The notes beneath the pieces were generated by a model. The model did no database searches. It had not been told where the DNA came from and saw only the letters and a list, made by a program, of their open reading frames with translations. From assembly GCA_035496255.1 (NCBI GenBank), contig DATJEU010000099.1:14375-78374 (forward strand): 64,000 bases of DNA. The letters run 5' to 3'. Both the position numbers and the translations under genes were made by a program. Shown in pieces: positions 21,493 through 30,483 of the stretch (position 1 is the first letter of the stretch; every line of letters begins with the position of its first letter). This DNA is from Gp6-AA40 sp035496255 (lineage in GTDB: Bacteria > Acidobacteriota > Vicinamibacteria > Vicinamibacterales > UBA2999).

Positions 21493-22602
21493 TTACGGCA
21501 GCGCGATCGTCTGCAGGCTTGCAGGGCCCTTCGTGAAGACCAGCGCGTGCCCATCGTCGACCTGCGCCAGGTGCTGCACGTTGGTCAACGCCGTGATCTT
21601 GTCGTACGGCGCACCCGCCACGTCCACCACGGTCGGCGAATCGATCGGCTTGTCGGTCGCGAGCGAATCGGCGTGCAGCTTGACGACGCCGAACGAGGTG
21701 TTCGCGATCAGGATGTACTGGTGCCCGTCTTTCTTGTAGGGAACCATGTCGAGTGGCTGGTTGCCGGAACCAAGATCGGCAATCGTGACGCCTTTGACCT
21801 GGGCGCCGGGCTTGAGGTCGCTCATGGGGATTTTCACGAGCGGCGTGCAGGTGTAGGCGGCGAGCACGTAGGGTTGACCGCCCAGGGTATACGGCACGAA
21901 GGTCCGCACCGGCGCCTGCGTCTCGAAGCGCCCGTGCGACGCGTGCCAGATCTGGAGCTGCGTGCCCTGGCCGGCATTCGTGAACGGATACGGAATCGAG
22001 CGCAGGGCCGAGTTCCATTCCTCGTTCGACATCCCGGTCACCAGCAGGTTGCCGTTTACGAACGCCATGTCGGTAATCGTCGTCGTCCGCGGATTCTGGC
22101 GGGAGGAGGGATTGTCGGCGGGAGCGTCGACCAGTGCCACCGAGGCGTGCGGGATGTTGTCGAGTGACAGCGGCGTCACCTTGCCCGACGGCTCGACTTT
22201 CACCACCAGCGGCATCGCGTCAGGGCCGCGGCCGCGCGCGGCTGACACGTACACGTTCTTGGAGATCGGGTTCACGGCGACGTCGTTGATCAGGATCTGG
22301 TCGGGCATCACGCCGACCAGACCGGCGATTTTCTGGTCCAAACCCTGGACGTTGATCGCAGCCGTCTTGACCGGCGTCTTGTCATTGGTGTCGAGGGCGA
22401 CGACCGCTCCCCCAATCGAGTCGCCGACGAACAGCACGCCATCGGGACCGAAGGTGAGGGCGCCGGCCGACTTCAGGTCGGCTTTGCCGGCCGTCAGCAC
22501 GGCCGCGGCATTGGCCGGTCGATGAGCGCTCAAGACTACGAGCGCAATCAGGGTGGTCGTGCCGAGCGCGATCGTGGCACGCACGAGGAAACGAGGCTGC
22601 AT
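21493..22602 (-). CDS. Exported beta-propeller-like hypothetical protein
   Basis: This encodes 369 residues with an N-terminal signal peptide (MQPRFLVRATIALGTTTLIALVVLSAHRPANA). The rest shows repeated blade-like phrases, LTFGPDGVLFVGDS, NDVAVNPISKNVYVSA, ITDMAFVNGNLLVTGMS and HQYILIANTSFGVVKL, as in NHL/YncE-type propellers. No catalytic motif was recognised. The ending DDGHALVFTKGPASLQTIALP is in the final blade. It should be located in the periplasm or outside the cell. A palindromic repeat follows its stop. The gene may share transcription with the downstream Ig-like protein, 113 bases away. Confidence 0.65.
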   Translation of the reverse strand: MQPRFLVRATIALGTTTLIALVVLSAHRPANAAAVLTAGKADLKSAGALTFGPDGVLFVGDSIGGAVVALDTNDKTPVKTAAINVQGLDQKIAGLVGVMPDQILINDVAVNPISKNVYVSAARGRGPDAMPLVVKVEPSGKVTPLSLDNIPHASVALVDAPADNPSSRQNPRTTTITDMAFVNGNLLVTGMSNEEWNSALRSIPYPFTNAGQGTQLQIWHASHGRFETQAPVRTFVPYTLGGQPYVLAAYTCTPLVKIPMSDLKPGAQVKGVTIADLGSGNQPLDMVPYKKDGHQYILIANTSFGVVKLHADSLATDKPIDSPTVVDVAGAPYDKITALTNVQHLAQVDDGHALVFTKGPASLQTIALP

Positions 22603-22694
22603 ATTCCCTCCGCAAGAAAGGACAGACAGGGATGGAAACGGCCCATGATAATCCCGTTCGGCGGCGCCGCCCGGCGCGACAAAGGTTGGCCGGA

Positions 22695-22824
22695 CGTAGC
22701 GGCCGACCCTCAGCCGGCCAGACGCTGGGTGACAAACGTAGAGGCCGACCTTTCAGGTCGGTCAGGCGATGGGTGACAAACGTAGAGGCCGACCTTTCAG
22801 GTCGGCCAGACGCGGCGTGACAAA
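22695..22824. repeat. Three tandem copies of a ~44-bp palindrome-containing repeat
   Basis: Copies at 22695-22736 (42 bp, degenerate), 22737-22780 and 22781-22824 (44 bp each) follow CGTAGAGGCCGACCTTTCAGGTCGGCC, then CAGACG-type sequence and GGGTGACAAA. The core is palindromic and matches the single element at 21452-21475. The copies are contiguous, with no unique spacers. This is the most repeat-rich stretch of the 22603-23114 gap, where no gene is supported. Confidence 0.85.
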
Positions 22825-22961
22825 AGACGGCAGCCAGCGCCGCCATTATTTGGCACTTCGCAAAAAGTGGCAGCCAGGGTTGGCCAAGGCCAGACCAGAC
22901 GGATTTGGCTAAGGTCTTACACTGAAAGAGCTTGGAGTGACAACGGCAGCGTCAGGAAACC

Positions 22962-22977
22962 TGGCACAGCCGCTGCA
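22962..22977 (+). promoter_or_regulatory. Sigma-54 promoter of the major pilin
   Basis: TGGCACAGCCGCTGCA matches the consensus TGGCACG-N4-TTGCW, with GG and GC exactly 12 bases apart and a single deviation in the -12 block (CTGC). Transcription would begin near 22988, leaving a 5' leader of about 125 bases before the pilin start. PilR and a second sigma-54 activator are encoded in the same locus, and RpoN-dependent pilin transcription is well established in other bacteria. The match was found by eye. Confidence 0.75.
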
Positions 22978-23114
22978 GTAAGCCGGACCGTTCGCGGTTC
23001 TTGTTGCGGACGACCGAACGCGCCCCCTCGACCTCTAATGACTTTGTGGGCGCGCCGGCAGTGAACCCCTGACAGTGGGCTCTCAGGCCCGCGCGCTCAC
23101 AAGGAGTACTGACT

Positions 23115-23657
<543 letters not shown>

Positions 23658-23676
23658 CAGGTAACGGTTCGGATTC

Positions 23677-23708
23677 GAAGAAGGGGCGGCCGACTGCCGC
23701 CCCTCTTC
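23677..23708 (+). terminator. Rho-independent terminator after pilA
   Basis: GAAGAAGGGGCGGC / GCCGCCCCTCTTC form a 9-bp GC-rich stem extended by four further pairs around a single bulged A, with a 5-base loop. It starts 19 bases after the pilin stop. The U-tract is weak (TCGTCTGT). It would leave the pilin message monocistronic while allowing some readthrough into the oxidase operon. Confidence 0.7.
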
Positions 23709-23751
23709 GTCTGTACGGTAAGCTCTGGCATCGAGGTAAGCAGGTAGATCC

Positions 23752-24972
23752 ATGTCTCTCGCGAAGTACCGTGCCGGACTCGTGTTCTTCTCTGTGGTAG
23801 CGCTGACGGCATCAGTCTGGGCACTGCAGGTTCATTACAGCCTTACGGTCAATCCGTCGTATACGAGTGTCTGCGACGTCAACGCGACGGTGAGTTGTAC
23901 GCAGGTCCTCGAAAGTTCCTATGCGCGCGTATTCGGTATTCCGGTCGCTGCCGGCGGCGCAATCTGGGCTGGGCTCGTGCTCCTGCTGTCGCTGTACGGC
24001 ATGCGGCAGCCGGAATCGGAAGGCGCTACACGCGCGGCCGGCTACCTGTTCGTTCTTTCGACGTTCGGCCTGGCCGCGGTCTTCTACTTCGCCTACACGT
24101 CTTTCTTTGTCCTGCGCCTCGCCTGCCCGCTCTGCATGACGATGTATGTGAGCGTCGTGGCGACGTTCCTGGTGTCAGCGGCCGCGGCGGGATCATTGAA
24201 GGAACTGCCATCGCGGCTCGCTGCCGACCTCGCCGGCCTTCGTCGCAGTCCCACCGCGGCCACGCTGGCGGCGGTCTGGTTCGCGGCCTCCCTTGCCCTC
24301 ATCGTGTTCTTCCCGCACCAGCAGACGGTGAGTGCGGAAACGCAGGACGCGGCGGCCGTCGTGGACAGCGAGAAGCTCGATGCCGACCAGTTGAAGGAAT
24401 GGCACGACTGGCTCGACAAGGCGATGCCTGTCTCCGAGCCGAGCGTGCTGCCGTCGGACGGCGTGAAAGTGCTGGTCGTCAAGTTCAACGACTTCCAGTG
24501 TCCGGCGTGCCGGCAGGCCTACTACGCGTACAACGGCATCTTCGAAAAGTACGAGAAGCAGAATCCCGGTGCGTTCAAGTTCGAGAACAAGGACTATCCG
24601 CTCGAGGGCGAATGCGGGTTCGGTTCCGCGCACCCGTTCGCGTGTGAAGCCGCTGTCGCGATGCGGATCGCACGCGAGAAAGGGAAGGGCAGCGAGCTCG
24701 AGGAAGTGTTGTTCCGGACCCAGGACCAGTTCAGCCGCGACTACATCAAAGGGGAGCTGACACGCTTGACGGGCGTGAGCGGCGATGAGTACGAGACCCG
24801 GTATCCCAAGCTGATTACCGAGATCCACGCCGAAGCGCTGATCGGGAACAAGCTGGGGGTGAACGGCACGCCGACCTTCTTCATCAACGGCATCAAGGTG
24901 CCCGGCCTGCGGCCGAACTACTTCGACGAGGCGATCCGCTATCTGCTCCAGAAAGCGGGCGCCACCGCCTGA
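23752..24972 (+). CDS. VKOR-DsbA fusion disulfide oxidoreductase
   Basis: This 406-residue inner-membrane fusion has a vitamin K epoxide reductase-like part (about 1-185, four to five helices). It carries the loop cysteine pair Cys41/Cys49 (CDVNATVSC) and the quinone-proximal CxxC at Cys125/Cys128 (ACPLCM). A periplasmic DsbA/thioredoxin-like domain, about 230-400, has active site CPAC (Cys250/Cys253, in NDFQCPACRQA) and a cis-Pro loop (NGTPTFFING). The enzyme would introduce disulfides into exported proteins and pass electrons to quinone. The gene directly follows the cysteine-containing pilin and precedes the ABC transporter genes, 2 bases away, so pilus biogenesis is a likely beneficiary. 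Confidence 0.92.
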   Translation: MSLAKYRAGLVFFSVVALTASVWALQVHYSLTVNPSYTSVCDVNATVSCTQVLESSYARVFGIPVAAGGAIWAGLVLLLSLYGMRQPESEGATRAAGYLFVLSTFGLAAVFYFAYTSFFVLRLACPLCMTMYVSVVATFLVSAAAAGSLKELPSRLAADLAGLRRSPTAATLAAVWFAASLALIVFFPHQQTVSAETQDAAAVVDSEKLDADQLKEWHDWLDKAMPVSEPSVLPSDGVKVLVVKFNDFQCPACRQAYYAYNGIFEKYEKQNPGAFKFENKDYPLEGECGFGSAHPFACEAAVAMRIAREKGKGSELEEVLFRTQDQFSRDYIKGELTRLTGVSGDEYETRYPKLITEIHAEALIGNKLGVNGTPTFFINGIKVPGLRPNYFDEAIRYLLQKAGATA

Positions 24973-24974
24973 CC

Positions 24975-25922
24975 GTGGACGCGATCCGCATCGAAGGGCT
25001 GACCAAGCACTACTCGGTTGGATTCTGGCGCCCTCGCCGTTACACCGCGCTCGATCACCTCACTCTGCGCGTCGCCGAGCGTGAGGTGTTCGGGTTCCTC
25101 GGTCCCAACGGTGCCGGCAAGACCACCACATTGAAGCTGCTGATGCAGCTCATGTTTCCGTCGGAAGGCACGGCCGAGATCCTTGGCAAGCCGGTTGGCG
25201 ATGTCTCGGTCCGCCGCCGCATCGGCTATCTGCCTGAGCATCCGTACTTCTACGAGAACCTCACCGCTGAGGAGCTTCTCTCCTACTTCGCCAGTCTCTT
25301 CGGCTATCACGGCCAGGAGCGAGCGCAGCGTGTGTCGCGCCTGCTGGATGACGTCGGGCTCGGCGCCGAGCGGCGGTTTCAGCTTCGCAAGTACTCGAAA
25401 GGGATGTTGCAGCGGGTGGGCCTGGCGCAGGCCCTGATCAACGATCCGGAACTGGTGTTTCTCGACGAGCCGATGTCGGGGCTCGATCCGATCGGCCGCG
25501 CCCAGGTCCGCGATCTGATCCTCACGCTGCGCGACCGAGGCGTCACCGTCTTCTTCAGCTCGCACATCCTGTCCGATGCCGAAGCTATCTGCAGCCGCGT
25601 CGGCATCCTCGCCGCCGGCAAGCTGGCGGCGGCGGGCAGTCTCACCGAGATCGTGCCGTTCAAGATTCATGGATGGGATCTGGTCGTCGGCGGGGCACCG
25701 CAGGCGCTGCTCGACGAGTTGACCGGCGGCGGCGCGACGGTCACGCGCATCAGCGACGACCGTTACCGCCTGCTGCTGTCGGACGCCGCAGCGCCGGACG
25801 CCATCGTCGGACGGGTGAGCGCAGCGGGCGGCACGATCGTGTCGCTCAATCCGCTGCGGAAGACGCTCGAGGACTTCTTCATGGCGCAAGTGGGCCAGAC
25901 GGCCGCGCGTCATTTCGACTGA
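24975..25922 (+). CDS. ABC transporter ATP-binding protein, pilus-locus type (PilH-like)
   Basis: This 315-residue ATPase has Walker A GPNGAGKT (43-50), the signature KYSKGMLQRVGLAQALI, Walker B LVFLDEPMSGLDP and a switch His (SSHILSDAE). A C-terminal extension of about 90 residues is like that of other ABC-2 ATPases. The GTG start lies 2 bases after the oxidase stop. With the next permease and TPR gene, placed between pilA and pilD, it matches the position of pilGHI in the Myxococcus pil locus, where PilH/PilI form an ABC transporter needed for pilus formation. Positional homology is from memory. The substrate is unknown. Confidence 0.88.
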   Translation: MDAIRIEGLTKHYSVGFWRPRRYTALDHLTLRVAEREVFGFLGPNGAGKTTTLKLLMQLMFPSEGTAEILGKPVGDVSVRRRIGYLPEHPYFYENLTAEELLSYFASLFGYHGQERAQRVSRLLDDVGLGAERRFQLRKYSKGMLQRVGLAQALINDPELVFLDEPMSGLDPIGRAQVRDLILTLRDRGVTVFFSSHILSDAEAICSRVGILAAGKLAAAGSLTEIVPFKIHGWDLVVGGAPQALLDELTGGGATVTRISDDRYRLLLSDAAAPDAIVGRVSAAGGTIVSLNPLRKTLEDFFMAQVGQTAARHFD

Positions 25923-26728
25923 TGCGCGCCGTCCTGCTCGTCGCCCGTCATGTGTTCAAGGACTCGGTCCGCGACAAGGTCCTGTACGCGATCGTGGCCT
26001 TTGCGTTGGTCCTGATGGCCACCTCCTTCCTCATCGGCCAGCTGACGGCCGGGCAGGACGTCAAGATCATCAAGGATCTCGGGCTGGCGGCGATGTCGCT
26101 GTTCGGTTTGTTCATCGCCTTGTTCATCGGCATCGGGCTGGTGGCGCGTGAGATCGATCGCCGCAGCATCTACGCCGTCCTGGCGAAGCCGATCCGGCGT
26201 CACGAGTTCATCGTCGGCAAGTATCTCGGTCTCGTGGCGACGCTGGCGATCAATCTGATCGTGATGACCGCCGCGTACTACGTCGTGCTCGCCTACATGC
26301 GATGGACACTCTCGCCAGCGGCACTTGCCGGCCAGCCGCCCGCGACCGATCCGCGCCTGCTGATTGGGGTCGCGATGATCGGCGCGGAGCTGGCGCTGGT
26401 CACGGCGGTGGCATTGTTCTGGTCGACATTTTCATCGAGCGCGCTGCTGTCGGCGGCGCTGACCGCTGGTCTCTGGATCGCGGGGCAGTTCGGATCGGAT
26501 CTGCGGAATCTCGGTCAGGTGGTGAAGTCGCCCGTCGCGGCGGGCGTGGGACGCGCACTCTATTACCTGCTGCCGAACTTCGCGGCGTTCGATGTGAAAG
26601 CGCAGGTGGTGCACGGCCTGCCGATCGGTGCGGCGTACATCGCCACCACGCTCCTCTATGGCATCGCATACGCGGCGATGCTGATCGCCGCGGCCGTGAT
26701 GATCTTCTCGCGGCGTGACTTCAAATGA
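25922..26728 (+). CDS. ABC-2 type transporter permease (PilI-like)
   Basis: This 268-residue membrane protein has six helices (FALVLMATSFLI, LGLAAMSLFGLFIALFIGIGLV, ATLAINLIVMTAAYYVVL and others). The ABC-2 family motif VAREIDRRSIYAVLAKPIRRHEFIVGKYLG sits in the first cytoplasmic loop. The ATG at 25922 overlaps the ATPase stop (TGATG), so the two are translationally coupled and form one transporter. The stop lies inside the next gene if that gene starts at its GTG. The pilin-adjacent position points to a role in pilus assembly. Confidence 0.87.
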   Translation: MRAVLLVARHVFKDSVRDKVLYAIVAFALVLMATSFLIGQLTAGQDVKIIKDLGLAAMSLFGLFIALFIGIGLVAREIDRRSIYAVLAKPIRRHEFIVGKYLGLVATLAINLIVMTAAYYVVLAYMRWTLSPAALAGQPPATDPRLLIGVAMIGAELALVTAVALFWSTFSSSALLSAALTAGLWIAGQFGSDLRNLGQVVKSPVAAGVGRALYYLLPNFAAFDVKAQVVHGLPIGAAYIATTLLYGIAYAAMLIAAAVMIFSRRDFK

Positions 26729-27677
26729 ACGCCGGCCTCGGCCGGACGCGGATGCCGCACCGATTCATGTGCGCACCATGACGGCCGCTCCGGCTCGAGC
26801 AACCATCGGCGCGGTCGTCCTGATCGTGACGCTCGCTGCGGCGGTGGTGTGGCTGCAGGTGTACCGTGACGCCCGTTTCCACCTGGCCGAGCCGGCGCAA
26901 CAGGTGCTGTATGTGCGGTCGCCGGCGATGATGCAACGCCTGGGGCTTTCGTTCGATGCGGTGCTCGCCGATTTGTACTGGATCCGGGCGATTCAATACT
27001 ATGGCGGCACCCGCTTGTCGGATACCGCCGAGAAACACTACGAGCTGTTGTACCCACTGCTCGAGCTGGCCACCTCGCTCGATCCGCAATTCAACGTCGC
27101 CTATCGATTCGGTGCGTTCTTTCTCTCCGAACCGGCGCCAGGCGGTGCCAATCATCCGGAGCTGGCAATTCAACTGCTCGAACGGGGCATCGCGGCGAAT
27201 CCGACGCGATGGGAATATCCCTATGATGCAGGCTTCGTGTTTTACCGGCAGGCGGATTACCGGCAGGCCGCCGAGTGGTTTCGCCGGGCCGCTGACGTCG
27301 CCGGGGCACCACCGTGGCTGCGGCCGCTGGCCGCGGTCACACTGGCGACCGGCGGCGATACGCAATCCTCACGTCGGCTCTGGCAGAACATGCTGGCGAC
27401 CGCGGATGAGGACTGGCTTCGCCGCTCAGCGGAACATCGGCTGCAGCAGCTCGATGCGATCGACACGATTCAACAGCTCGAGGCGGTGACGGCCGAGTAC
27501 CGGCGTCGCCATGGCGGTCCGCCGCCGTCCTGGGAGGCGTTGATCCGCGACGGTGGGCTGCGTCACGTGCCGATCGACATCAGCGGGCGCCCATTCGTGC
27601 TGGATCCGGATGACGGCAGCGTCACCATCAGCAGCGATTCGTCACTGTGGCCGCTGCCGACGGAGCGAGCACCGTGA
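26715..27677 (+). CDS. Membrane-anchored TPR protein of the pilus cluster (PilG-position)
   Basis: This encodes 320 residues from the GTG at 26715, or 299 from the ATG at 26778. A single hydrophobic segment (ATIGAVVLIVTLAAAVVWLQVY) anchors a mostly helical domain. TPR-like helices contain LLYPLLELATSLDPQFNVAYRFGAFFLS and YPYDAGFVFYRQADYRQAAEWFRRAAD. The C-terminal motif GGLRHVPIDISGRPFVLDPDDG occurs in related proteins beside pilus ABC transporters. It overlaps the permease by 14 bases at the GTG start, and its stop overlaps the pilD start. It is probably an accessory subunit of that transporter, by position rather than clear homology. Confidence 0.75.
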   Translation: MTSNERRPRPDADAAPIHVRTMTAAPARATIGAVVLIVTLAAAVVWLQVYRDARFHLAEPAQQVLYVRSPAMMQRLGLSFDAVLADLYWIRAIQYYGGTRLSDTAEKHYELLYPLLELATSLDPQFNVAYRFGAFFLSEPAPGGANHPELAIQLLERGIAANPTRWEYPYDAGFVFYRQADYRQAAEWFRRAADVAGAPPWLRPLAAVTLATGGDTQSSRRLWQNMLATADEDWLRRSAEHRLQQLDAIDTIQQLEAVTAEYRRRHGGPPPSWEALIRDGGLRHVPIDISGRPFVLDPDDGSVTISSDSSLWPLPTERAP

Positions 27678-28432
27678 TGGTCCTGTTGCTCTTCGTGCTC
27701 GGCCTCATCGTCGGCAGCTTCCTGAATGTCTGCATTTACAGGCTGCCGCGAAAGGAGTCTTTGAACTGGCCGGGATCTCACTGCACGTCCTGCAACCGGC
27801 CGCTATCGTGGTACGAAAACGTGCCGCTGGTCAGTTGGGTCGTGCTGCGGGGACGCTGCCGCACCTGCCACACCTCGATCAGTCCCGTATACCCGCTGGT
27901 CGAAGCGCTTACCGCCATCGTCTTCGTGGTGGCGTTCCGCTTGTACGGCCTGACGCCGCTGCTCGCCGTGCGTCTTCTGTTTGCGTGCGCGATGGTCGTG
28001 TTGTTTGTCATCGACCTGCGCCATCGGATCCTGCCCAATGTGATCACCGTGCCGGGCGTGGTCATCGGTCTGCTTGCCAGCGTGTGGTTGCCGCCCGGAT
28101 GGGTGTCGTCGGTCATCGGACTCGCGCTCGGTGGCGGTGTCCTCTTCGTGGTCGGGGAAGGCTATTACCGTCTGCGCGGCGTCGAAGGCATGGGTATGGG
28201 CGACGTGAAGATGCTGGCGATGATTGGCGCCTTCCTCGGCTGGCCGCTGATGGTGCTGACATTGATCCTGGCGAGCGTGACGGGCGCGATCATCGGCGTC
28301 GCCATCCTCTCGTCAGGCCGCGGTGGGATGAAGGCGGCACTTCCGTTCGGGACGTTTCTTGCCGTCGGTGCGCTCGTCTCCGCGGTGGCTGGTGACGGCA
28401 TCGTCACGTGGTACCTGTCGTTTTATCGATGA
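27677..28432 (+). CDS. pilD: Prepilin peptidase / N-methyltransferase PilD
   Basis: This encodes 251 residues, with GTG at 27674 or ATG at 27677. The N-terminal A24-N domain has the zinc tetracysteine (Cys36, Cys39, Cys61, Cys64, in CTSCNRP and CRTCHT) and the GSFLNVCIYRLP motif. The aspartyl protease part follows with catalytic Asp113 (VIDLRHRILPN) and Asp176 (GMGMGDVKM), within eight membrane helices. It cleaves the leader of PilA and of the minor pilins encoded downstream and methylates the new Phe1. The ATG overlaps the upstream TPR gene stop, and its own stop overlaps the kinase start (ATGA). Confidence 0.95.
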   Translation: MVLLLFVLGLIVGSFLNVCIYRLPRKESLNWPGSHCTSCNRPLSWYENVPLVSWVVLRGRCRTCHTSISPVYPLVEALTAIVFVVAFRLYGLTPLLAVRLLFACAMVVLFVIDLRHRILPNVITVPGVVIGLLASVWLPPGWVSSVIGLALGGGVLFVVGEGYYRLRGVEGMGMGDVKMLAMIGAFLGWPLMVLTLILASVTGAIIGVAILSSGRGGMKAALPFGTFLAVGALVSAVAGDGIVTWYLSFYR

Positions 28433-29709
28433 ATCCCACCGGCTACGCCTTCCTCGGGCTGACCGCCATCGTTGCGATGCTCGTCGGCGTGCTGACCTAT
28501 GCCTTCCTGCGATTTGCGGCGGCCGCGCGCAATACCAAAGAACATCTGCGTGAGTCGGGCACCGAAACCGCCCTGCTGTCGGCGGCGCTGCAGGACGCGG
28601 TCAGCAAGCTGAAGGCGCAGGAGCGGGCGATGAGCGCTCGCGCGGAAGCGTCGGAGGAGCTGAGTGGCCAGATCGTCGCCAGCCTGACGGCGGGGTTACT
28701 GGTGGTCGACAGCAACGGTCGCATCGAGATCCTGAACCCGGCCGGTTGCCGCATGCTCGAGATTACCGAGGATCCGCGCGACCAGGATTACCGGCGTGTC
28801 CTTCATGCGGCTCCCGAACTCGTCGCCGTTCTCGCGGAGTGCCTGGCCTCGTCGCGGCCGATCGTGCGGCGGTCGGTGCGCGTGGCCGGATCGGGCCGCG
28901 GTTCGTACTTCGGTCTGACCGTGTCGCCGCTGCGGAGTGGTGACACGAGCAGCGGAGCAATCTGTCTGTTCTCCGATTTGACCACGGTGATGGAGCTCGA
29001 GGAGCAGTTGCGCCTGAAGGAGACGCTGGCGCGGCTCGGCGAGCTGACCGCGGGCATCGCGCACGAATTTCGCAACGGTCTCGCGACCATCCATGGGTAC
29101 AGCCGGCTGATCGATCCCGAGGCACTCCCGACGCAGTACGGGCCGTACGTCGAAGGCATCCGCCAGGAGGCCGACGCACTTGGCAAGGTGGTCACGAACT
29201 TTCTCAATTTCGCGCGACCGGAGCAGGTGGCGCTGATCCCCGTCGATCTCGAAGCCATTGCGCGCCGGGCGGCTGACGATCTGCTGCGCGAACTGCCGGA
29301 TGGCGGGCATGTTGATGTCACCGGCTCGTTCGCCGGTATCGAAGGCGACGAAGTGCTGCTGCGACAGGCGTTCGCCAACCTGCTGCGAAATGCGGCAGAG
29401 GCGTGCTCGACCGCTGGCCGCGTGCCCGTGATTTCCATTCGGGGCCATGTCGATGGCGGACGGAGATTCTGCCGGGTCGTCGTCGACGACAACGGGACCG
29501 GCATTCCTGCCGGCAGCCGCGATCGCATCTTCCAGCCGTTCTTCACTACTCGCTCTCGCGGCACCGGCCTGGGCCTCGCCATCGTTCAGAAAGTGGTGGT
29601 GATGCACAACGGCCGTATTGCGGTGCGCGAATCGGCCGCCGGCGGGGCTTCCTTCGAGTTGGCCTTTCCGCTGTCGGCCGCCCACTTCCAAAACAGTTAC
29701 CAGGCGTAA
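28429..29709 (+). CDS. Second NtrB/PilS-like sensor histidine kinase
   Basis: This encodes 426 residues. An N-terminal helix (TGYAFLGLTAIVAMLVGVLTYAFL) is followed by a coiled coil, a PAS domain (about 80-185, LTAGLLVVDSNGRIEILN) and HisKA with His212 in IAHEFRNGLA. A HATPase domain has NLLRNAAEA, DNGTGIP and GTGLGLAIVQKV. Unlike PilS there is only one membrane helix, so it is likely to sense a different cue. The start overlaps the pilD stop (ATGA), so it is co-expressed with the pilus genes. Its likely partner is the sigma-54 regulator at 37931-39322, the only other activator of that type in the locus. Confidence 0.88.
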   Translation: MNPTGYAFLGLTAIVAMLVGVLTYAFLRFAAAARNTKEHLRESGTETALLSAALQDAVSKLKAQERAMSARAEASEELSGQIVASLTAGLLVVDSNGRIEILNPAGCRMLEITEDPRDQDYRRVLHAAPELVAVLAECLASSRPIVRRSVRVAGSGRGSYFGLTVSPLRSGDTSSGAICLFSDLTTVMELEEQLRLKETLARLGELTAGIAHEFRNGLATIHGYSRLIDPEALPTQYGPYVEGIRQEADALGKVVTNFLNFARPEQVALIPVDLEAIARRAADDLLRELPDGGHVDVTGSFAGIEGDEVLLRQAFANLLRNAAEACSTAGRVPVISIRGHVDGGRRFCRVVVDDNGTGIPAGSRDRIFQPFFTTRSRGTGLGLAIVQKVVVMHNGRIAVRESAAGGASFELAFPLSAAHFQNSYQA

Positions 29710-29818
29710 CAATTCATCGCTGCAATCCTCGCATCCGAGCTCAGGGCTTGTCGCCCGATCTTGCCGCAACCTCAAATGGCACAGTCGTTTAGATCTTTTG
29801 GCGACCTCTGGCGTCTCG

Positions 29819-29834
29819 TGGCAGAGCTGTTGCT
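29819..29834 (+). promoter_or_regulatory. Sigma-54 promoter of the minor-pilin operon
   Basis: TGGCAGAGCTGTTGCT has a perfect -12 block (TTGCT), GG and GC 12 bases apart, and a single deviation from TGGCAC in the -24 block. Transcription would begin near 29845, about 27 bases before the first minor-pilin start. A weaker candidate at about 29777 lacks the -12 GC. Confidence 0.7.
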
Positions 29835-29871
29835 GTTGAGCGTAGTCACGCGACAACGCAGCCGACAAACG

Positions 29872-30483
29872 ATGACTCGGACACGTGCGATGAAACACAG
29901 CCTGGCCCATGCCCCGCAAGATGCGGGGGATCGCGGTTTCACCCTGCTCGAACTCCTGGTTGTGATCGGCATCATCTGCGCGATGACGGCGGTTTCGGTT
30001 CCACCGTTTCTCGGGGCCGTCGCGCACGCGAAATTGCGAGGCGGATCAAGCAGTCTCGCCGGCCTGCTGCAGGGCAGCCGGATCGAGGCGATCAAGCGCA
30101 ATCAGACGATCACGGTGCACTTCACCACGACCGCGAACGTGCCGTTCGCGTTTGCGGAGAACGCTACCGATGCTTCTCCCGATCTGCCGACGGCACGAGC
30201 GCAGGTGCAGCTCGGTGGCTCGACCCTGCAGATGACGATTCCGGACGCCACCCCCGCACTGACGGCAGCGACGCTGAGTTTCACGGCATTGACCCTTCCG
30301 GATTTGGTCTCGTTCAATCCGCGGGGCATGCCCTGCAAGTACGTGACGGGAGTGTGCACGATCGGCGGATTCATCTACTACCTGACGGACGCCGCGCATC
30401 CGGAGGTGTCGACGGCCGTCAGTGTGTCGCCCGGAGGCAGAGTCAAGCAGTGGTACTGGAACGGAACGGCGTGGGTGAACTGA
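29872..30483 (+). CDS. FimT/GspH-type minor pilin
   Basis: This encodes about 203 residues. The leader ends GDRG|FTLLELLVVIGIICAMTAVS, followed by the GspH/FimT-like domain (LAGLLQGSRIEAIKRNQTITV). Two cysteines in the C-terminal half (in MPCKYVTGVC) could pair. Starts at 29872 or 29890 are possible. Neither has a Shine-Dalgarno, but both fit the sigma-54 site upstream, whereas the longer frame would begin before the predicted transcription start. FimT/GspH pseudopilins initiate or cap pilus assembly. Its stop overlaps the next start (TGATG). Confidence 0.85.
   Translation: MTRTRAMKHSLAHAPQDAGDRGFTLLELLVVIGIICAMTAVSVPPFLGAVAHAKLRGGSSSLAGLLQGSRIEAIKRNQTITVHFTTTANVPFAFAENATDASPDLPTARAQVQLGGSTLQMTIPDATPALTAATLSFTALTLPDLVSFNPRGMPCKYVTGVCTIGGFIYYLTDAAHPEVSTAVSVSPGGRVKQWYWNGTAWVN

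Noticed and set aside
22695..22824. Possible CRISPR array
   Set aside because: The copies are contiguous with no unique spacers, and no cas gene is in the window.
22851..22866. TGGCACTTCGCAAAAA as another sigma-54 promoter before pilA
   Set aside because: The -12 position lacks the GC dinucleotide at 12-base spacing. The site at 22962 is far better.
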